This document shows positions 24,401 to 37,500 of a stretch of DNA of 64,000 nt, piece by piece. Source of the DNA: Triatoma infestans (Eukaryota > Arthropoda > Insecta > Hemiptera > Reduviidae). The notes under the pieces are model-generated. The model saw only the letters and a list, made by a program, of their open reading frames with translations. It was not told where the DNA came from and searched no databases. A program made the translations under genes and the position numbers. Numbering within the stretch: position 1 is the first letter of the stretch; each line of letters opens with the position of its first letter. The DNA is taken from NCBI GenBank assembly GCA_011037195.1, contig JAAEAF010006768.1, positions 248,001-312,000 of the forward strand. Reading direction: 5' to 3'.

Positions 24401-25842
24401 GAGAACAAAGAAATAACATCCAGCTGCTTCACTGATAGAAAGCTGCATTTCACGCTTCATGATCAATGGCTTAAGTAGTCTTTTGAATGTTTTGCATTGT
24501 GGGAAACGATAAAAGTTGATTGTGCTCTATGCCTGGATTCAATAAGCACAATGAATGATTTAAGCAAGTGGTCACAATCATTTGGCCATCAAATCATCGG
24601 ATAAGCAGCTAACTCGTAACCTGCTTCCAAGGAAAAAGCTGGGAAATCCTTTTGAAAGCTAAAAGATAACCATACCTTCTCGTTAAGTATACCATCCATC
24701 TAACAACAGGCTATGGACTATCTACGCAAGTATTTTCACCCAACTGGTAAGGCAAGCTCAGCGGCATATTGCTATTTATGCACTACTGGCCAATGTACTG
24801 GCAATATATCCGTATATTGTAAATGGATTCAATGACTTAGAAGGTTGAACGAATGATTACTTTTAAGAATCTATTTTATATTGGGCGGCCCAAAGCAAAA
24901 TTGGATTTGCTTCCTTATGTTATGGGCAAAGAGAAAACATTCTTAAATAAAATTTGTTCCATTCAAAGCTGCATTTCCCCTGTTTTTTGGGCGCATCACC
25001 TGCCACCTAATGAATATTAACAATTTCAATTCATAATTAGAATTTTATTTAATAAAAAATACAAACCTTAAAATCGCAATATGGTGTTTGGCCATATCCT
25101 TTAGAATGTTAGTTTCCTCAATTGTTAAAGTAGAATTATAAAGAGCATTTCTTTTTGTAACATCCGTTGAAAATTTGTTCACTTTCTGTGCTAATACTTT
25201 TATCTGTGATCCTAGATATGTTACAAAAATACAAAGTGTACCGATAGATCCAGTATTTGTCACCATATTTTCCATTGCCCATGCACTACTAAATACAACC
25301 AATAAATAGTATTTCCAATTTCTTACTGAATCATCCATAAACCCATCCAAACAAAATGGTACTTTGAAGATTTTTGAACCCGGTGAATATATTGCTATAC
25401 AAATATCTATTATCACTGGTGATATAAAATATATTACAGCAAATGTAAATAAAATTAACGCATACATTTTTATAGCTGTCCACATATTTTTAGTATCTTT
25501 TTCGAATAATATATTTTGTGACATTTCATTTTGTGTTTCTATTAATTCTTGAAAGTTTTTTATTATTTTTTCAGCTTTTTTCTGTTTTATACAAAAATCT
25601 AATGAGTGACACCAGCATAAAAATATGATCGCTATAAAATAATATTTACCATCGAATCCTTCAATTGTAGTAAAACCTTCAATATAAACACCAACTATAG
25701 CAGCAAACCATGTAGTTATGTTCATAAGTATACGAGAATACTGTAATCCTTTTTTAAAATTAGCAAAACGATTGCCAGTAAAATCAAACCAGATGGCTGT
25801 TAATTTTAAAAAATGTATTACATCTGATAGATCTTTTTTCAT
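21500..25842 (-). CDS. Insect odorant receptor (7TM, OR family)
   Basis: This is a seven-transmembrane insect odorant receptor. Such proteins form ligand-gated cation channels with the co-receptor Orco in the dendritic membrane of olfactory neurons. Exons are 25842-25067, 24139-24040, 21991-21881, 21785-21630 and 21550-21500. They join in frame to 397 residues, a normal length for the family. The ATG at 25842 (MKKDLSDVIHFLKL) is used; the frame stays open to a TTG at 25929, which is not a credible start. Hydrophobic segments begin with ILMNITTWFAAIVGVYI. The C-terminal half has the diagnostic pattern: KDMAKHHIAIL before TM5, an aromatic YLRYILCNVPWYALNS segment, and TAYSYFMVLQSTL at the end. 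The short last exons with phase-0 introns are typical of ORs. It is not Orco. No stop or frameshift is seen, so it appears functional. The ligand is unknown. Confidence 0.92.
22380..22900. repeat. GC-richer unidentified insert in odorant receptor intron
   Basis: Base composition changes sharply inside the AT-rich intron between 21992 and 24039. The segment begins near gctaagccgatagatggcac and contains runs such as gcggcagccgccat. It has no open frame of note and no recognised RT or transposase motif, and probably is an old insertion. Confidence 0.5.
23541..23996. mobile_element. Foldback element A with 14-bp target duplication and nested insertion
   Basis: Two arms, 23726-23830 and 23886-23990, are inverted copies of each other with only a few mismatches, separated by 55 bases. 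The whole is flanked by the direct repeat ATTGTCTAAAGAGT (23527-23540 and 23997-24010). A 144-base insert (23581-23724), flanked by GTATTT on both sides, interrupts the left end. The left outer part (23541-23574) corresponds to the right outer part of copy D on the other strand. There is no coding capacity. It lies in the first intron of the odorant receptor gene. Confidence 0.85.
23594..23721. repeat. Nested duplicated hairpin
   Basis: A 43-base unit starting gttctacagaactgg is present twice in tandem (23594-23636 and 23638-23680). The second unit's 3' part then forms a stem with 23698-23719. Arms 23661-23682 and 23698-23719 pair at 21 of 22 positions around a 15-base loop. Confidence 0.85.
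24180..25020. other. Odorant receptor intron 1, remaining sequence
   Basis: The segment 24380-25010 is less AT-rich than usual for the introns here and may contain an old transposon, but no motif could be assigned. Confidence 0.35.
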
Positions 25843-27723
25843 GTTGAATATACTGTACGCTTCTATTGCAATACTCTTCCTTCTAATTGTTTCTAGCGAG
25901 GTTGTGTGGAAGGTCTTTTCTAACCCCAATTTTTTTTTATTAATTTATTTGCAAATAAATACGGAACTTTACTTGGAAAAACTGAAGTCGTAAAATAATT
26001 GCTTTTAGCTATGAATAATACACATTCAAATAACAATCAACAGCAATTTGTGCTGCGTTGAATAACGAAACTTTTTTCTTTCGGAATAAATGTAAATATT
26101 TTTGTGGTACCAAAGAATGTTAATATTAAAAATGAAAGAAAACAAGTTAATTGTTCCTTGTTTGGCTAATTGTATAGTTATTAATTTAACATGATTCTAT
26201 AATTAAAGAAGTAATTTTCAAGTTCTTTAAATAATAAACAAGATTTGATCAAACATAGCCATCTAGTAAAAATTCCTATCTATTTTTTTTTTTTTTTAAA
26301 TAATAACGTAATACAAAAGTTTTATAACAAAATGGCTTCATTTTTTATCAAAAATGCAAAATTTTTTTAGAACTCATCTAAACTGTTACTTTTATAATAA
26401 TTAAATTATAAAAAAAAAAATTCAAACGGTATCTGTCATTGACAGTTGCAATATGCGTAGAATGCATTTTTCAACCCCGCCCCCAAACACACACTATCCT
26501 CCCCTAACAAAAAAAGAGATTGAAAACCCCCTAATAGGTAACTTATAGGTACTTATTTAATTGTTAATAAGTATATTTATGTTTATAAGTAATAAAGGAT
26601 TTGAATTGACATCATTGTTCTAAAAAGAAAGAAAGAAAAGAAAATCATGCTTTGCTTCCAAAATAAATTGCTTTATTATGTTGGAAGTACAAATTTACAT
26701 AAAATATCACAAAAATATTGTACTCTATTACAAACTGAGTGTTTTTTCTGTTTGCTATGTACTCTAATTAAAATAAATTTGGTATGTTTCTTTCTCTGTG
26801 TGTAAATAATGATTTTATGCTACGGAGAACAAAAATAAATGACACATATCTAAATACAAAAAATTATAAACGAATCTAAACATTGTGTTTCCACATATTT
26901 ACACAACCATAAATGGACGGATTATAATATCATTACTACCTAGTTAGTATATCTATTTTAAATAGTAAGAAATTCTTCTTGGTAAACAATAATCACAGCT
27001 TTGAATAGTGCGTCTAAATTATAGAACGAAATTAAATTTATGCAAAATAGTTATTTATTCAATATAGTACATAGTATTACAACTGAACGAGAATTGTTAA
27101 AACAATTTTGCTCGATTATTTTCTGCAACAGTTAAAACTATTTAATAAAAAATATATAATTTACAAGATTTAGTATTATTAGAATGTTTTACTAACGCAA
27201 AGAGATTGTATAATTTTTGAAAGATTATGGATCGCTAGGTTTATTCAACTTTATAATTTTAGGTTTTACAGATATTTACTTTTTTCTGATTTTAAAAATG
27301 TTTACACAAATAATATTTAATTTAAGAACTTCACTTCACTTTAATATGATTATATTTTTAGGCGATTTTATCATAATATTGGTCTATTTTAATTAACAGG
27401 GGCATCCCAATCCAAGGCCGATGTACTTTTTAAAAGGACATGTGAAGTTATTAAGAATATTAGTTATTAAGGTCCATGTGAAGTTATTAAGAATATTATC
27501 ATATATTTTAATTACATATGCAGAAAAAATAAGGAAAGGATTCTTTTAAGTTAAAGAACTAAGTAGGAAATAATTACTTCTAAACATACATCGCCTAGAA
27601 GAAAACTGAAATAAAACGTCCAATCATAGAAATAAAAAACTAGATTAAAGACTAAAAAATATATTTTACAACCACTGTCCATTCATATGCTAAACGGTCA
27701 AAGTTGAGGAAAACTTGTTTTGG

Positions 27724-27945
27724 TATTTTATCCGTCGGAGCATGCTTCTTATTGTTGGATTCTGACCGGTCTCGCATTCTCTTGGATCGTCAGAGTAGTG
27801 GTTATCAGGACGTAAATAGCTGACTTCAAGTTTCTCAGTCACTATTACTCAGTGTGAGTTGACTTAATAATCATACTCTGCGATAGATGAGAATCCGAAA
27901 CCGGTCAGGTCCAACAAGAAGAAGCTCGTTTCGACGGATTTCCAG
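27724..27945. mobile_element. Foldback element B (diverged)
   Basis: The copy starts with tattttatccgtcggagcatg and ends with tcgacggatt, with inverted arms that contain ctgaccggtctcg and cgaaaccggtcag. The arms have diverged more from each other than in copy A. No clear target duplication was found. Confidence 0.75.
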
Positions 27946-28458
27946 CACTTGCTATCCAGAAAAAGAAGAAAAAGTATAGGTCGATGCATTAAAATGACCT
28001 AATAATTAAGTATATATATAAATTTGAGATTAAAAGTAGTCCTTGATTACTAATTTCTGTTGGAATAACTGTCACAATAGTAACAACTGTTGCAGAAAAT
28101 TCTTCTTTCATTTTTAAATTAAAAATATAAAAGTGGCATGACATAACTTACTTGTACCTTGTATTTTTTGTTTTGTCTTAAGAAAATATTTACTTATAAA
28201 ATACTTTTTAGTTTAAGGCAACATTGTTCGAATATGGCTCCGTCAAGATAAAACAAAAAATAGCCTTATTTAAAAAAAAAAAAATGGCTTAAAATGAGAT
28301 CATAGAATGTCAAAAAATAAAGAAAAGTAAGATGAATGGCTTTGTAGCTTCACAACTTTTCCAACGAAAAAGTCTATATTTTAAATAAATTAAAAATAGA
28401 ATTAAAGGGTACAGCAGTAAAGGAGGAGTTTGTTTTGTGTATATTATAAAAAATAAAG

Positions 28459-28464
28459 TTTATT
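28459..28464 (-). promoter_or_regulatory. Candidate poly(A) signal of WDR19
   Basis: An AATAAA on the minus strand lies about 60 bases past the WDR19 stop codon, a normal distance. Confidence 0.6.
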
Positions 28465-28522
28465 GATCACCTCCTCCACCACCACCAGCAGCACAGCAAG
28501 TGGAGGATTATTATAAAATAGT

Positions 28523-31500
28523 TTAATCTTCACCTTGTAAAGACTGATAAGTTTCATCAAAATAAACATCATCTCTTAAATCATCAGCGCATACTTTCTC
28601 GCTACACATTGGACATCGTTCACATGTGTCAAGTAATCTAGAAAATATGAAACAGAAATTGAGGTTATTGCTTATTTTATTTTATTTAAAAGTATAAAGC
28701 AACGATATAAACAAAACACACACAAAAAAAAAAGATTTATTGGGTATGACACACTCATAAAACTCTATCTTACAATAATAAATCTTACAGTTCTAGTTAT
28801 ATATAATGAAGATGGTAGAACTGTCTAATTGAAATGGAACATTTAATGAAGCTTAACGGCATAGCTCCGAAAAAAGTAAAAAGTTTCCAATGAAATGATA
28901 AAATTAGTAAATATTCTAGCTTGTGGGGGAAGTCGGGATTTTAAAAATAAATATTTATACTCTTAAATCTAATTTTTGAAAATCTGAAATGCAATATGTA
29001 GAGATACAGCGGTAATAAAAACCTAAAAAGAGACTTAAAATTGAAAGTGGGAATGCTTAAGCACCATCTTGAAGTTAGACCACAATAGACACATAGCGAT
29101 TTTTACTTTCTAGTACTGCGAACGGGATGTATGTGTGTGAGAGATCGAGGGGGGGGGGAATCTCAAATACGAAAAATTGCAGGCAGCTCCAACTAGGTAT
29201 TACCCATTACTGCATAAGTCAAGAAAGTTTCGATCAAAATGTACAAATAGAAATATGACTCTATTCAATGCTTTTTACTTTCTCTTACTCCTAGTGTCAA
29301 ATTTTACTTGTCGTGTCAAATTTCCGATATCGAGTTTTCACAGGAAATATCCGTTTTGAAGTCCACTGAGTCCAGAAAAATTGGTTTTTAGAAAATAGTC
29401 TGTGTGTGTGTGTATGTATGTGAACAGCACAGCTCAAAAACGAAAAATCGTAAAGTTCAAACTTGATATTCCGTTTAGGTGTCACCATCGGATCCGACAG
29501 TAGGTTATCTGTCAAAGTTCCTCAACCGGAAGTACCACTTTACAAGTTGTTTTTTTTACTTTTTGCGATTTTCTCAAAAATGACTACAACGATTTTCTTT
29601 AAATTTGGTATATCAACTACACATACAAAGAGCTACAACTTTTATTTAAAACATTTCTTCGGGAAAATTGATTTAAGGGGGGTTACGGTTTCCTCTAAAG
29701 TGCTAGTTGTTTATTACACAATTCTATCATCTAAATAATATTAATCAAAATTAAATATGTTGTTGAAATTCCGAGTTTCAAGAAAATTAGTAAACCGGAA
29801 GTGTGTTTTTTCTGTTGTTTTTTGTTCAGTTTTTGTGATTTGCTCCATAAAAATACCTATGAATTTCATTAAATTTTGTATACTAACTATAAAGTTTGTC
29901 AATTTCAATTTTGAAAACTGGAGTAAGAGACAGTTGTGTGAATGTTTCACACCAGATTTTTTTTTAAACTTTCTCTTAGAGTTGCGATCTTATTAACTTA
30001 AATTGTGTTTTCTTACTGTATCATCATTTGTATAATTTTCTATGGGTGCACCCTTATACACGATTTGCAAGAAAGAGGAAATTCTTAAACTTGATTAAAA
30101 TCAATTATTATTACAATCATTATAATTTTGATTTAAAAAAAATTAATAATGTTAAAAAGAACTCACTTAATCAGCTCTGATTTTATGGCTGGAAACTGGC
30201 AATTAGGACACACTGTAAAGTCATCTTTTACCACATGACGTCCCTGTAATTTTGGTTTGAATATAGTTAAAAAAAAAAATCTTACTAAATTTTCAAAATC
30301 AACACAAAATAGTAATTCAAATACTTACAGTAGCGATACAGAATGGAATATGGTTACTACACTGTGGACATGTAAGCTGTGATTCTGGGAGATTATAATC
30401 GCAATATGGACATGGACTCATCTCTTCTGGTGGATCGACTACAATTTTATTGTCTGGACCTTTAGGTGGACGCCGTACAACTCCTTCCAACTTTTTCACA
30501 TACTTATCTTCTATCTTTAATATAATTCAGAGGTAGTTAATTCATTCTATTTAGCTCAATTAGAAAGACATGTTTGATATCTACATTTCTAAACGCCTTG
30601 TTTTTGCAAAAATTCGGTCAGTACATGTAGAAAAAGAAAAATTATTTCTTGGTCAAGGTTGTGACAATATATTTTGTCCATCATCAGATTACTGGATTAC
30701 CAAATTCAGAACAAACCAACTAAAGTAATCTCAAACACTCACTATAAAACAAAATTCTGACAAAAAAAAAAATGGTAAGACAATTTTTTGATCGAAATAG
30801 TTTTTATAAAATATTTCCGTCTGTTTTATACAGTGATGATATTAAAATGTTTTGAGGAAAAATTGGCAAGATTTGTTCGAAATTTGGAAGTATCAAGAGA
30901 TATTTGCGAAGGTAGAAGTGGTTAGAAATATGTCTAATGAAATGGCTTTCCTGAAATATATTTGAGGAAAACCTAACTTCAGAGTTCTCTCAAGATTTCT
31001 CGAAAAAAATTAATAAAATTCAACCGAAAGTGGGTGACCAGTACACATTCCAAGTTTAGGAAGAACAAAATTTATAACAGAAGTATATAACAAGGGAAAT
31101 TTAATTTAAAATTTTAAAATATGACAAGAATGCAATACTTATAGTTAGTATAGCTAGTTTTTAAGGATTCATAAACAAATTCAGAATGTTATTTGCAACT
31201 AAAAATCATATTATTATACTAACCTTTGATTTATATTCCGGTTTCATAAGCATAGCAGCATAATTGAAGGCTGCACCTTTTAAATCCGCTCGGTGGCATT
31301 CAATAACAGTAGAAGTTAAAATCGGCACTACATCTAAAAATTCAAATGTTTTTAAAAATAATATTGTTGAAGGAGTTGAAATTTCTAATATCCGATGAAT
31401 TGTCATCTCCTTGTCATCAACAGGACAATAATTAAAACATATACAAGAATAACTTACGAGCAGGAAATTTAGAAACATTATCGGACACTCGCAGTAACAT

Positions 31501-34500
31501 CCTGGCAGCTGTATAATGGTGTCCCAATTTGACATGTAGCCTGACTAATCGATATGAATGCAGTAAAGTAAGTAAAGACATTAGTTCAGCAATTATAGGT
31601 AGTCCATTATCATGAAGATCCATACACATACCCAAAAGTATCGAATGAGCCACACTATAATTTCCTACAACATATTTTTTTTTCTTAAATTAAGAACAAA
31701 ATTGTGGGACTGCAAATGCACAATTCAATTTTATTATTATTACGAATTATTATGAAGTATCTAAATTCATTTAGAATTAATATATTTATTTCAAAGCAGT
31801 GGTGACTTCTTACTTATTTCTTAATACAAATCTCTTCTCTTAAACACATTCACACAAGCCCTTTCAATACCGCTCGTGCTACCACACTACAACACATCTA
31901 ACTAAAAACATTACATTAATAAACGATGGAACAATAAATGAGTATTTGGAAATGTTTTAATTTTTTATATTTTAATAGCAAAAATGAAACCAAAACCTTT
32001 TGCAGAACTGAAATTATTCTGTAACGATCAACTAACTACCTTCAACGGCCACCTTTTATCATTCTAATACTAGTAAATCGAATAATAAGCATTGTTTTTC
32101 AGTTATTCCTCGAGGTTCTGCAAGTATTAAATTAATTATATAATTTTTATGATATACCTCTGAGCAGCTCATCATTCGCAATTATAATAGCAGTTTTAGC
32201 AGCTTCTCTATATTGTTTGCGTGCTCTATATAATTTAAACACAAACTTGGGATCCTGGAAAGACAACCAACAAATGACGTAATTTATTTTGCGATTGCTT
32301 ATAAAAATTAAAGTAGATTTTGCATACAAAAATATTAGTCAATTTAGTAATATATAATACGTATGGGGGTTATCACATTAATGACCTTTTTTGTACAGTA
32401 CATTTAAAAGCCAGACCGAAACAAAAAATCTGGAATAAAAATTCACACCACTTTCTCTACTTCGAATTCGCAAATTTCTCCAGACTTGCGATTTTTTTAG
32501 TGTTTTGCAATGGTGCAATGGTACATATTGAAACGACACTTAGAGAGAAGGGTTCAAATCAATTTTATAAATTTAACTGTGTATATTGGGCATTCTTCTC
32601 GACCGTTCTTAAATGATGGATTATGTTGTACACAAGTAGTTGCATAGATCAATTATCTCTAATGCTTAGGGACTGTCGGTGTTCAGGCTGTTAGGCTGGG
32701 ATGCCGACAGGGATGCTAAGTTCTCGAGAAAAATGGCTACTTAGTTCACTTCTCCCTAGGATAGCTTCTTCTTCAATAAGAGAATATAAAAATATTGGAG
32801 ACGTACACTCCAAATCAAGAAAACAAAATAGACAAAATGTTATCCAATATTAATATTATGAATAACACTTAAACATTAAAAAATCACATAAATGTATTAG
32901 TTGGGAAAAATTCTCTCTCACACACACACTAAAGCGTAGCAATGTGAATGAATAACACTAAGTCTGATAATACCCTTTGAACGATGAAATCGTCAAAATC
33001 TTGGAACTTAAGCGCAAAGCGGTCACATTATAGTTAAACTGGAAACATTGTTTCCTACTTACTCTTGGTTCACCGTCTACTTCACCTAAAAGTAATTCTA
33101 TCAATTGATTAGCCATTGTATCATCATTGGCAGCACCCACAACTTCTATTGCTAAAGTAATTGCTTCTTCATTCTCTGGATTTCCTTTTGCTACTTGCAG
33201 AAGGTTACGTAATGCCTAATGAAAACAATAATTACAATAAAGAGCATTAATTTAACAGTTAATGATGAAGACTTTTTATTGAACTATTGTTACCTTATTG
33301 AATTGTGCCGTATGATAATAGCAGTGTGCAGCAGCTAGTAATGAGCCTTGTTGTTCTAAATGTGCAGCAAGCATTGTCAATAACCTTTCACCTTCTTCTA
33401 AACCATTCAGCTCTGTGGTAACTAATTCAGCATATAATTCGACTAGTCCATGCTCTTTACACAATCGTAACGCTTCATTTTCACTACGGGATATTACTAG
33501 AAACTTTAATGCTGTAGAATAATCACCAAGTTTTTCAAAAAATCTAAGAAAGTAAACAAAATACATTAAAATATTAGAAAAGGAATTTTCATACAATACA
33601 TACAAGCTTTAAAACAAATAAGTACTTGGCTACAGTCCTAGCTGCTTCTATGTTTCTGGTTTCTTGTACAATTGCAACTGCTTTTTGTGGAAGGTTAAGT
33701 TTATCTATTAATAGTCTTACTACAGCTTCCGTTTCACCAGCTTTCTGGTAAGCTTCAGTTGCAGTTTCATAATCCCCAGCAGTTTCTCTTGCCTGTACAA
33801 AGAATTATTAAATAAAGCCGTATAGGATATCTTTAATTCAATTTTATTTATTTTTTATATTTATAGTATAATTTATATTGCAACCAAGTGCTTTTGGAAA
33901 TAGAAAAAACAGAAAACACATACACACACACGCACGCACAAAAGAGGGGTCTAAAATTTTTTTTTTCTTATTTGGAAGACAATTTCAATTGCGAATATCA
34001 GTTTCTCAAGGAAGCAGTTGATTGAGTTTTTAGGAAAAGAAGAAGTCGAAGTAATGCTTTAGTATTCATAATACATGTGGAGTTATAAAATATCGTATAT
34101 CCATTCTTCGCAACTATCTATGTAAATAGTGATTGGAAAATAAAAAATAAAAATAAAAAAAATGTGGGCAATTGTTCCGGATACATTGCAATGTTTAGGC
34201 CAGATAGAACTTAGGTCTTTGAATTGAGAATGCGTCAGTGGTTTGTTATAAACCGAAGTTTCGCCCATATTAAAACAGCCTTCTTCAGGTTAGTGTTGAC
34301 TGATAGCTAAATCAATACTACCCTGAAGAAGCCTATTGCAAAATGGGTGAAATAGCGGTGTATAACCAGAAGATCTCAACCAGAAGACCAAAGTGTTTTA
34401 CAAAACATTTTGCTTTTTTATTCACTGTTTACATCTGGGGATTAGGAATTTATTACAGTATTCTTTAGTACTATTCAGATATGTGGGTTTCATGTTATCT

Positions 34501-37500
34501 TTGTTAATGTATAATATAAAAGAGTTTATTTATTCTATAAAGTTCATAGAATAAGAAACTTTACAGACCTTATGCTAATAAATGTGATACTAGAAACAAA
34601 AAAATGATTTGAATATTTAGCACTTGCAAGAACTTTCTATTAAACTGCAAACTTACCTTAGCATATTGTTTATATATTCTAGGGTCTGATACAGAAGGTA
34701 ATAACTGCCCAACTTTTTTCCAATTCTTCAGACCAATATAGGCAGCAGCAGCTTTATCAAACTGTTCAGCTTTTTCATATAGAAACGCAGCCTCACCCAG
34801 TTTCTAATTAAACATATATACAAGTATTAAGTGATCAAAAACAAAAAAAAAAGAAGATATATCATTGCTGGACCAACCTTCACTCCCATTAATATATCGG
34901 CGCATTGAATTCTCAATATATTGCTAACTTCATCACTGCCGGCTATTGATATACCTCTTCTAAAATCACCCACTCTTAACGATGTCCTTGCCACACCAGC
35001 TGTACATCTAGCATTGTGATCAATGAATCCTTGTTCATCGGTATCGGCTAATGCTGGTTTACGCATAAATGCACGCTCGTAATGCACTAAAGCTTCCGCG
35101 TATTGTCCTCTATTGGGCGTGAATTCAATAAAATTCATTTAAAAACAAAAACACAACTAAATAAATTGTTTTAACTAAATTTTCTTTTCTTTTGTGCATT
35201 GGGCTTAAAAACTTTTACAAAATATGATAGTAGGAATTAATTATTATCAAATTTATTTTTTAACTTACGTTAATTCTAGTTGTGTTGCGTGTTCCAAGGA
35301 AGTATAAGGCACTCTTTCTGGTGCTAAACTTCTAGCTAGCTCTATTGCTTGGTCCCATTGTAATAAATTTTGTCTCATTATTAAAGCATTAATTGGTTCA
35401 CTAGACTCCAAATATAAGAGCTACAAAATATTATGTTTCAATGTTCAAGACACTTATGCCAAGTTATATATTATATTTGAATAAACAAGGCAGTGTGCAA
35501 TAAAGCACACATTAATAAAATTTTAGTTGTCTGTCTGTTTGTATCACTATCAGAGCGGAATACTGAAAGTAATTCGACAGAATATGTCTGGTCTTTTAGC
35601 ATTTTATGGTTTTAGCACTGGTCGAGGAGCTGGCCCGACGCAATAACACCTACCTGGAGGACCAGAGGATTTGATTTTGGGACCCACTTCCCCTACACAG
35701 GTTGCCTTCACTGCGGCTTAGAGTCCTATCTACCCTTATAAGTGGAGCGGGAAGGAAAGGGATGTGGTGAAAGCGAGAGGAGGAGGAGAAATAGAAAGGA
35801 AATAGGTAGGAGGGAACCCTGAGGCCACGGACAGTGGAATCCAGGGGTGTTCTCTATTAGTCGCCCCTTACGACAAGCAGAGAGTACTGTGGGTATATTC
35901 TTACTGACCACCCAGGGACAGTCAGAATATGTTAATTTAATATTACTCAGATGAGATTGAAACAACGGCTATGCTTTAATTATTTATAAAGCTTTCTTAT
36001 TAAAAGAGAAGATTTATGAGGAACTCTCAACTTATTCTTGTTTAAATGCTGATTCATATCAACGTTTATAATATTAGACCTTCAGAATATCCAGACTATA
36101 CCTTTGTTTTTCTAGAATCTCTTCTAATTAATTTTTTATTGGTCTGGATATATTAAAACTTATGTGAAACACTTATAACTTTCCCTTATAGCAATTATCA
36201 AAGTTCTGATTAACAAATTTTCTTAAAAGGCAGAATTTCTACAGCTAGTTTAAGTCCCAGCTGGTGTTGGAACTTTAACTTATACTGTGTAGGCATTATG
36301 AGAGAAGCTTAATGAATCCGCTTCCTCCCCCTCCCTCCCCCAGAATCGCTCTAAAATCAATTTTCTGGAAAAAATGTTTCAAGTAAAAGTTATAAAAATG
36401 TTACAAATTTACCAATGCGTAACTAGATTTAGAAAAATCTTCAGTCTTTTCAAGAAAAGTGCCGAGTAATTAAAAATAAAAAAAGAAATCTTCTAGTGAT
36501 TTTTCGGAAAAATTTTGAGATATTCTGTTCACACCGTTTTGTTGACCGTGCTCAAAGAGACCTCAAAAGATATTATATTCCCTTTTATACTCTAATATAT
36601 ATATAGCAAATATTACCAAGACCGTAATACTCCCTCTTAGAGCAATAAGGGAAATTAAAAACGATCTTTCAGTTTTCTAACTTTAAAAAAATGAGCACTC
36701 TGTGGCGTGAGTGGCGGCATCTTCAATAACAAGATTTGTAAAAACAAAAAGGGACTATCTCAGTATAATATATAACCATACCTGGGCTCTGTTGAAATCT
36801 CCAAGTATTTCAGCAATATGCCCAGAGAGCAGTTTTTTATTCTCTATATATTGAAGGCTTTCTAAAGATGCGACCATACCAACGTCACCTAAATGACGAT
36901 ATACTTTTATACCTGTAGGAAAGAAATATCAAATAGTTATTTGAATAACTTTACAAACAAATTAACGATATAAAGTTAGCAGCGCTCTAGGTTAAAGCAA
37001 TTGGAAACCATTCTGGATGATTCTTTCACTAATCCGTTAAAAAAAAAAAACCATTTCCTAATATAATGATGTTTAATATAACGTACAAGTAAAACAAAAA
37101 AAATGTTACAACAAAATCACGCAATGATGGATGATTTTCATTTACATTATAAATGTAAATACAAAAATTCCTTAAAAATAAAATAGCTTATTATAATTAA
37201 CAATAATTTTTTGGTTGGTTTGCGTTTTCGAGCTTCCGTTAAATATATTGCGCGCTGCAAAAGTGATAATAAAACAGTGCGGGAAATAGGTCAAATTTGA
37301 AAAACATAATGAATAACAATGAATTTCATAAGGAACCAATGTATTTCATAAAAAGTCATTAGAAAAATGTACAAGTATACATGATAATATATTTTTCACC
37401 CTTGTATTGTTTCTATTAATTTACTGCTTTGCGCATGCATCATTTTAGAATTTTTAGATTTATCTTGGAATACCGGACATATGATTGCTGTTGGCCCTGG

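Larger units (their letters stand above)
25843..28522. other. Region between the odorant receptor 5' end and the WDR19 3' end
   Basis: It must contain the receptor promoter and the short WDR19 3' UTR. The sequence is very AT-rich. Foldback element B is at 27724-27945. No gene was found. Confidence 0.6.

Noticed and set aside
24380..25010. Possible old retrotransposon coding sequence in the receptor intron
   Set aside because: No recognisable RT, integrase or transposase motif in any frame; composition alone is not enough.
25843..25929. Longer odorant receptor N-terminus
   Set aside because: The upstream codon at 25929 is TTG; the ATG at 25842 gives the normal distance to the first membrane segment.
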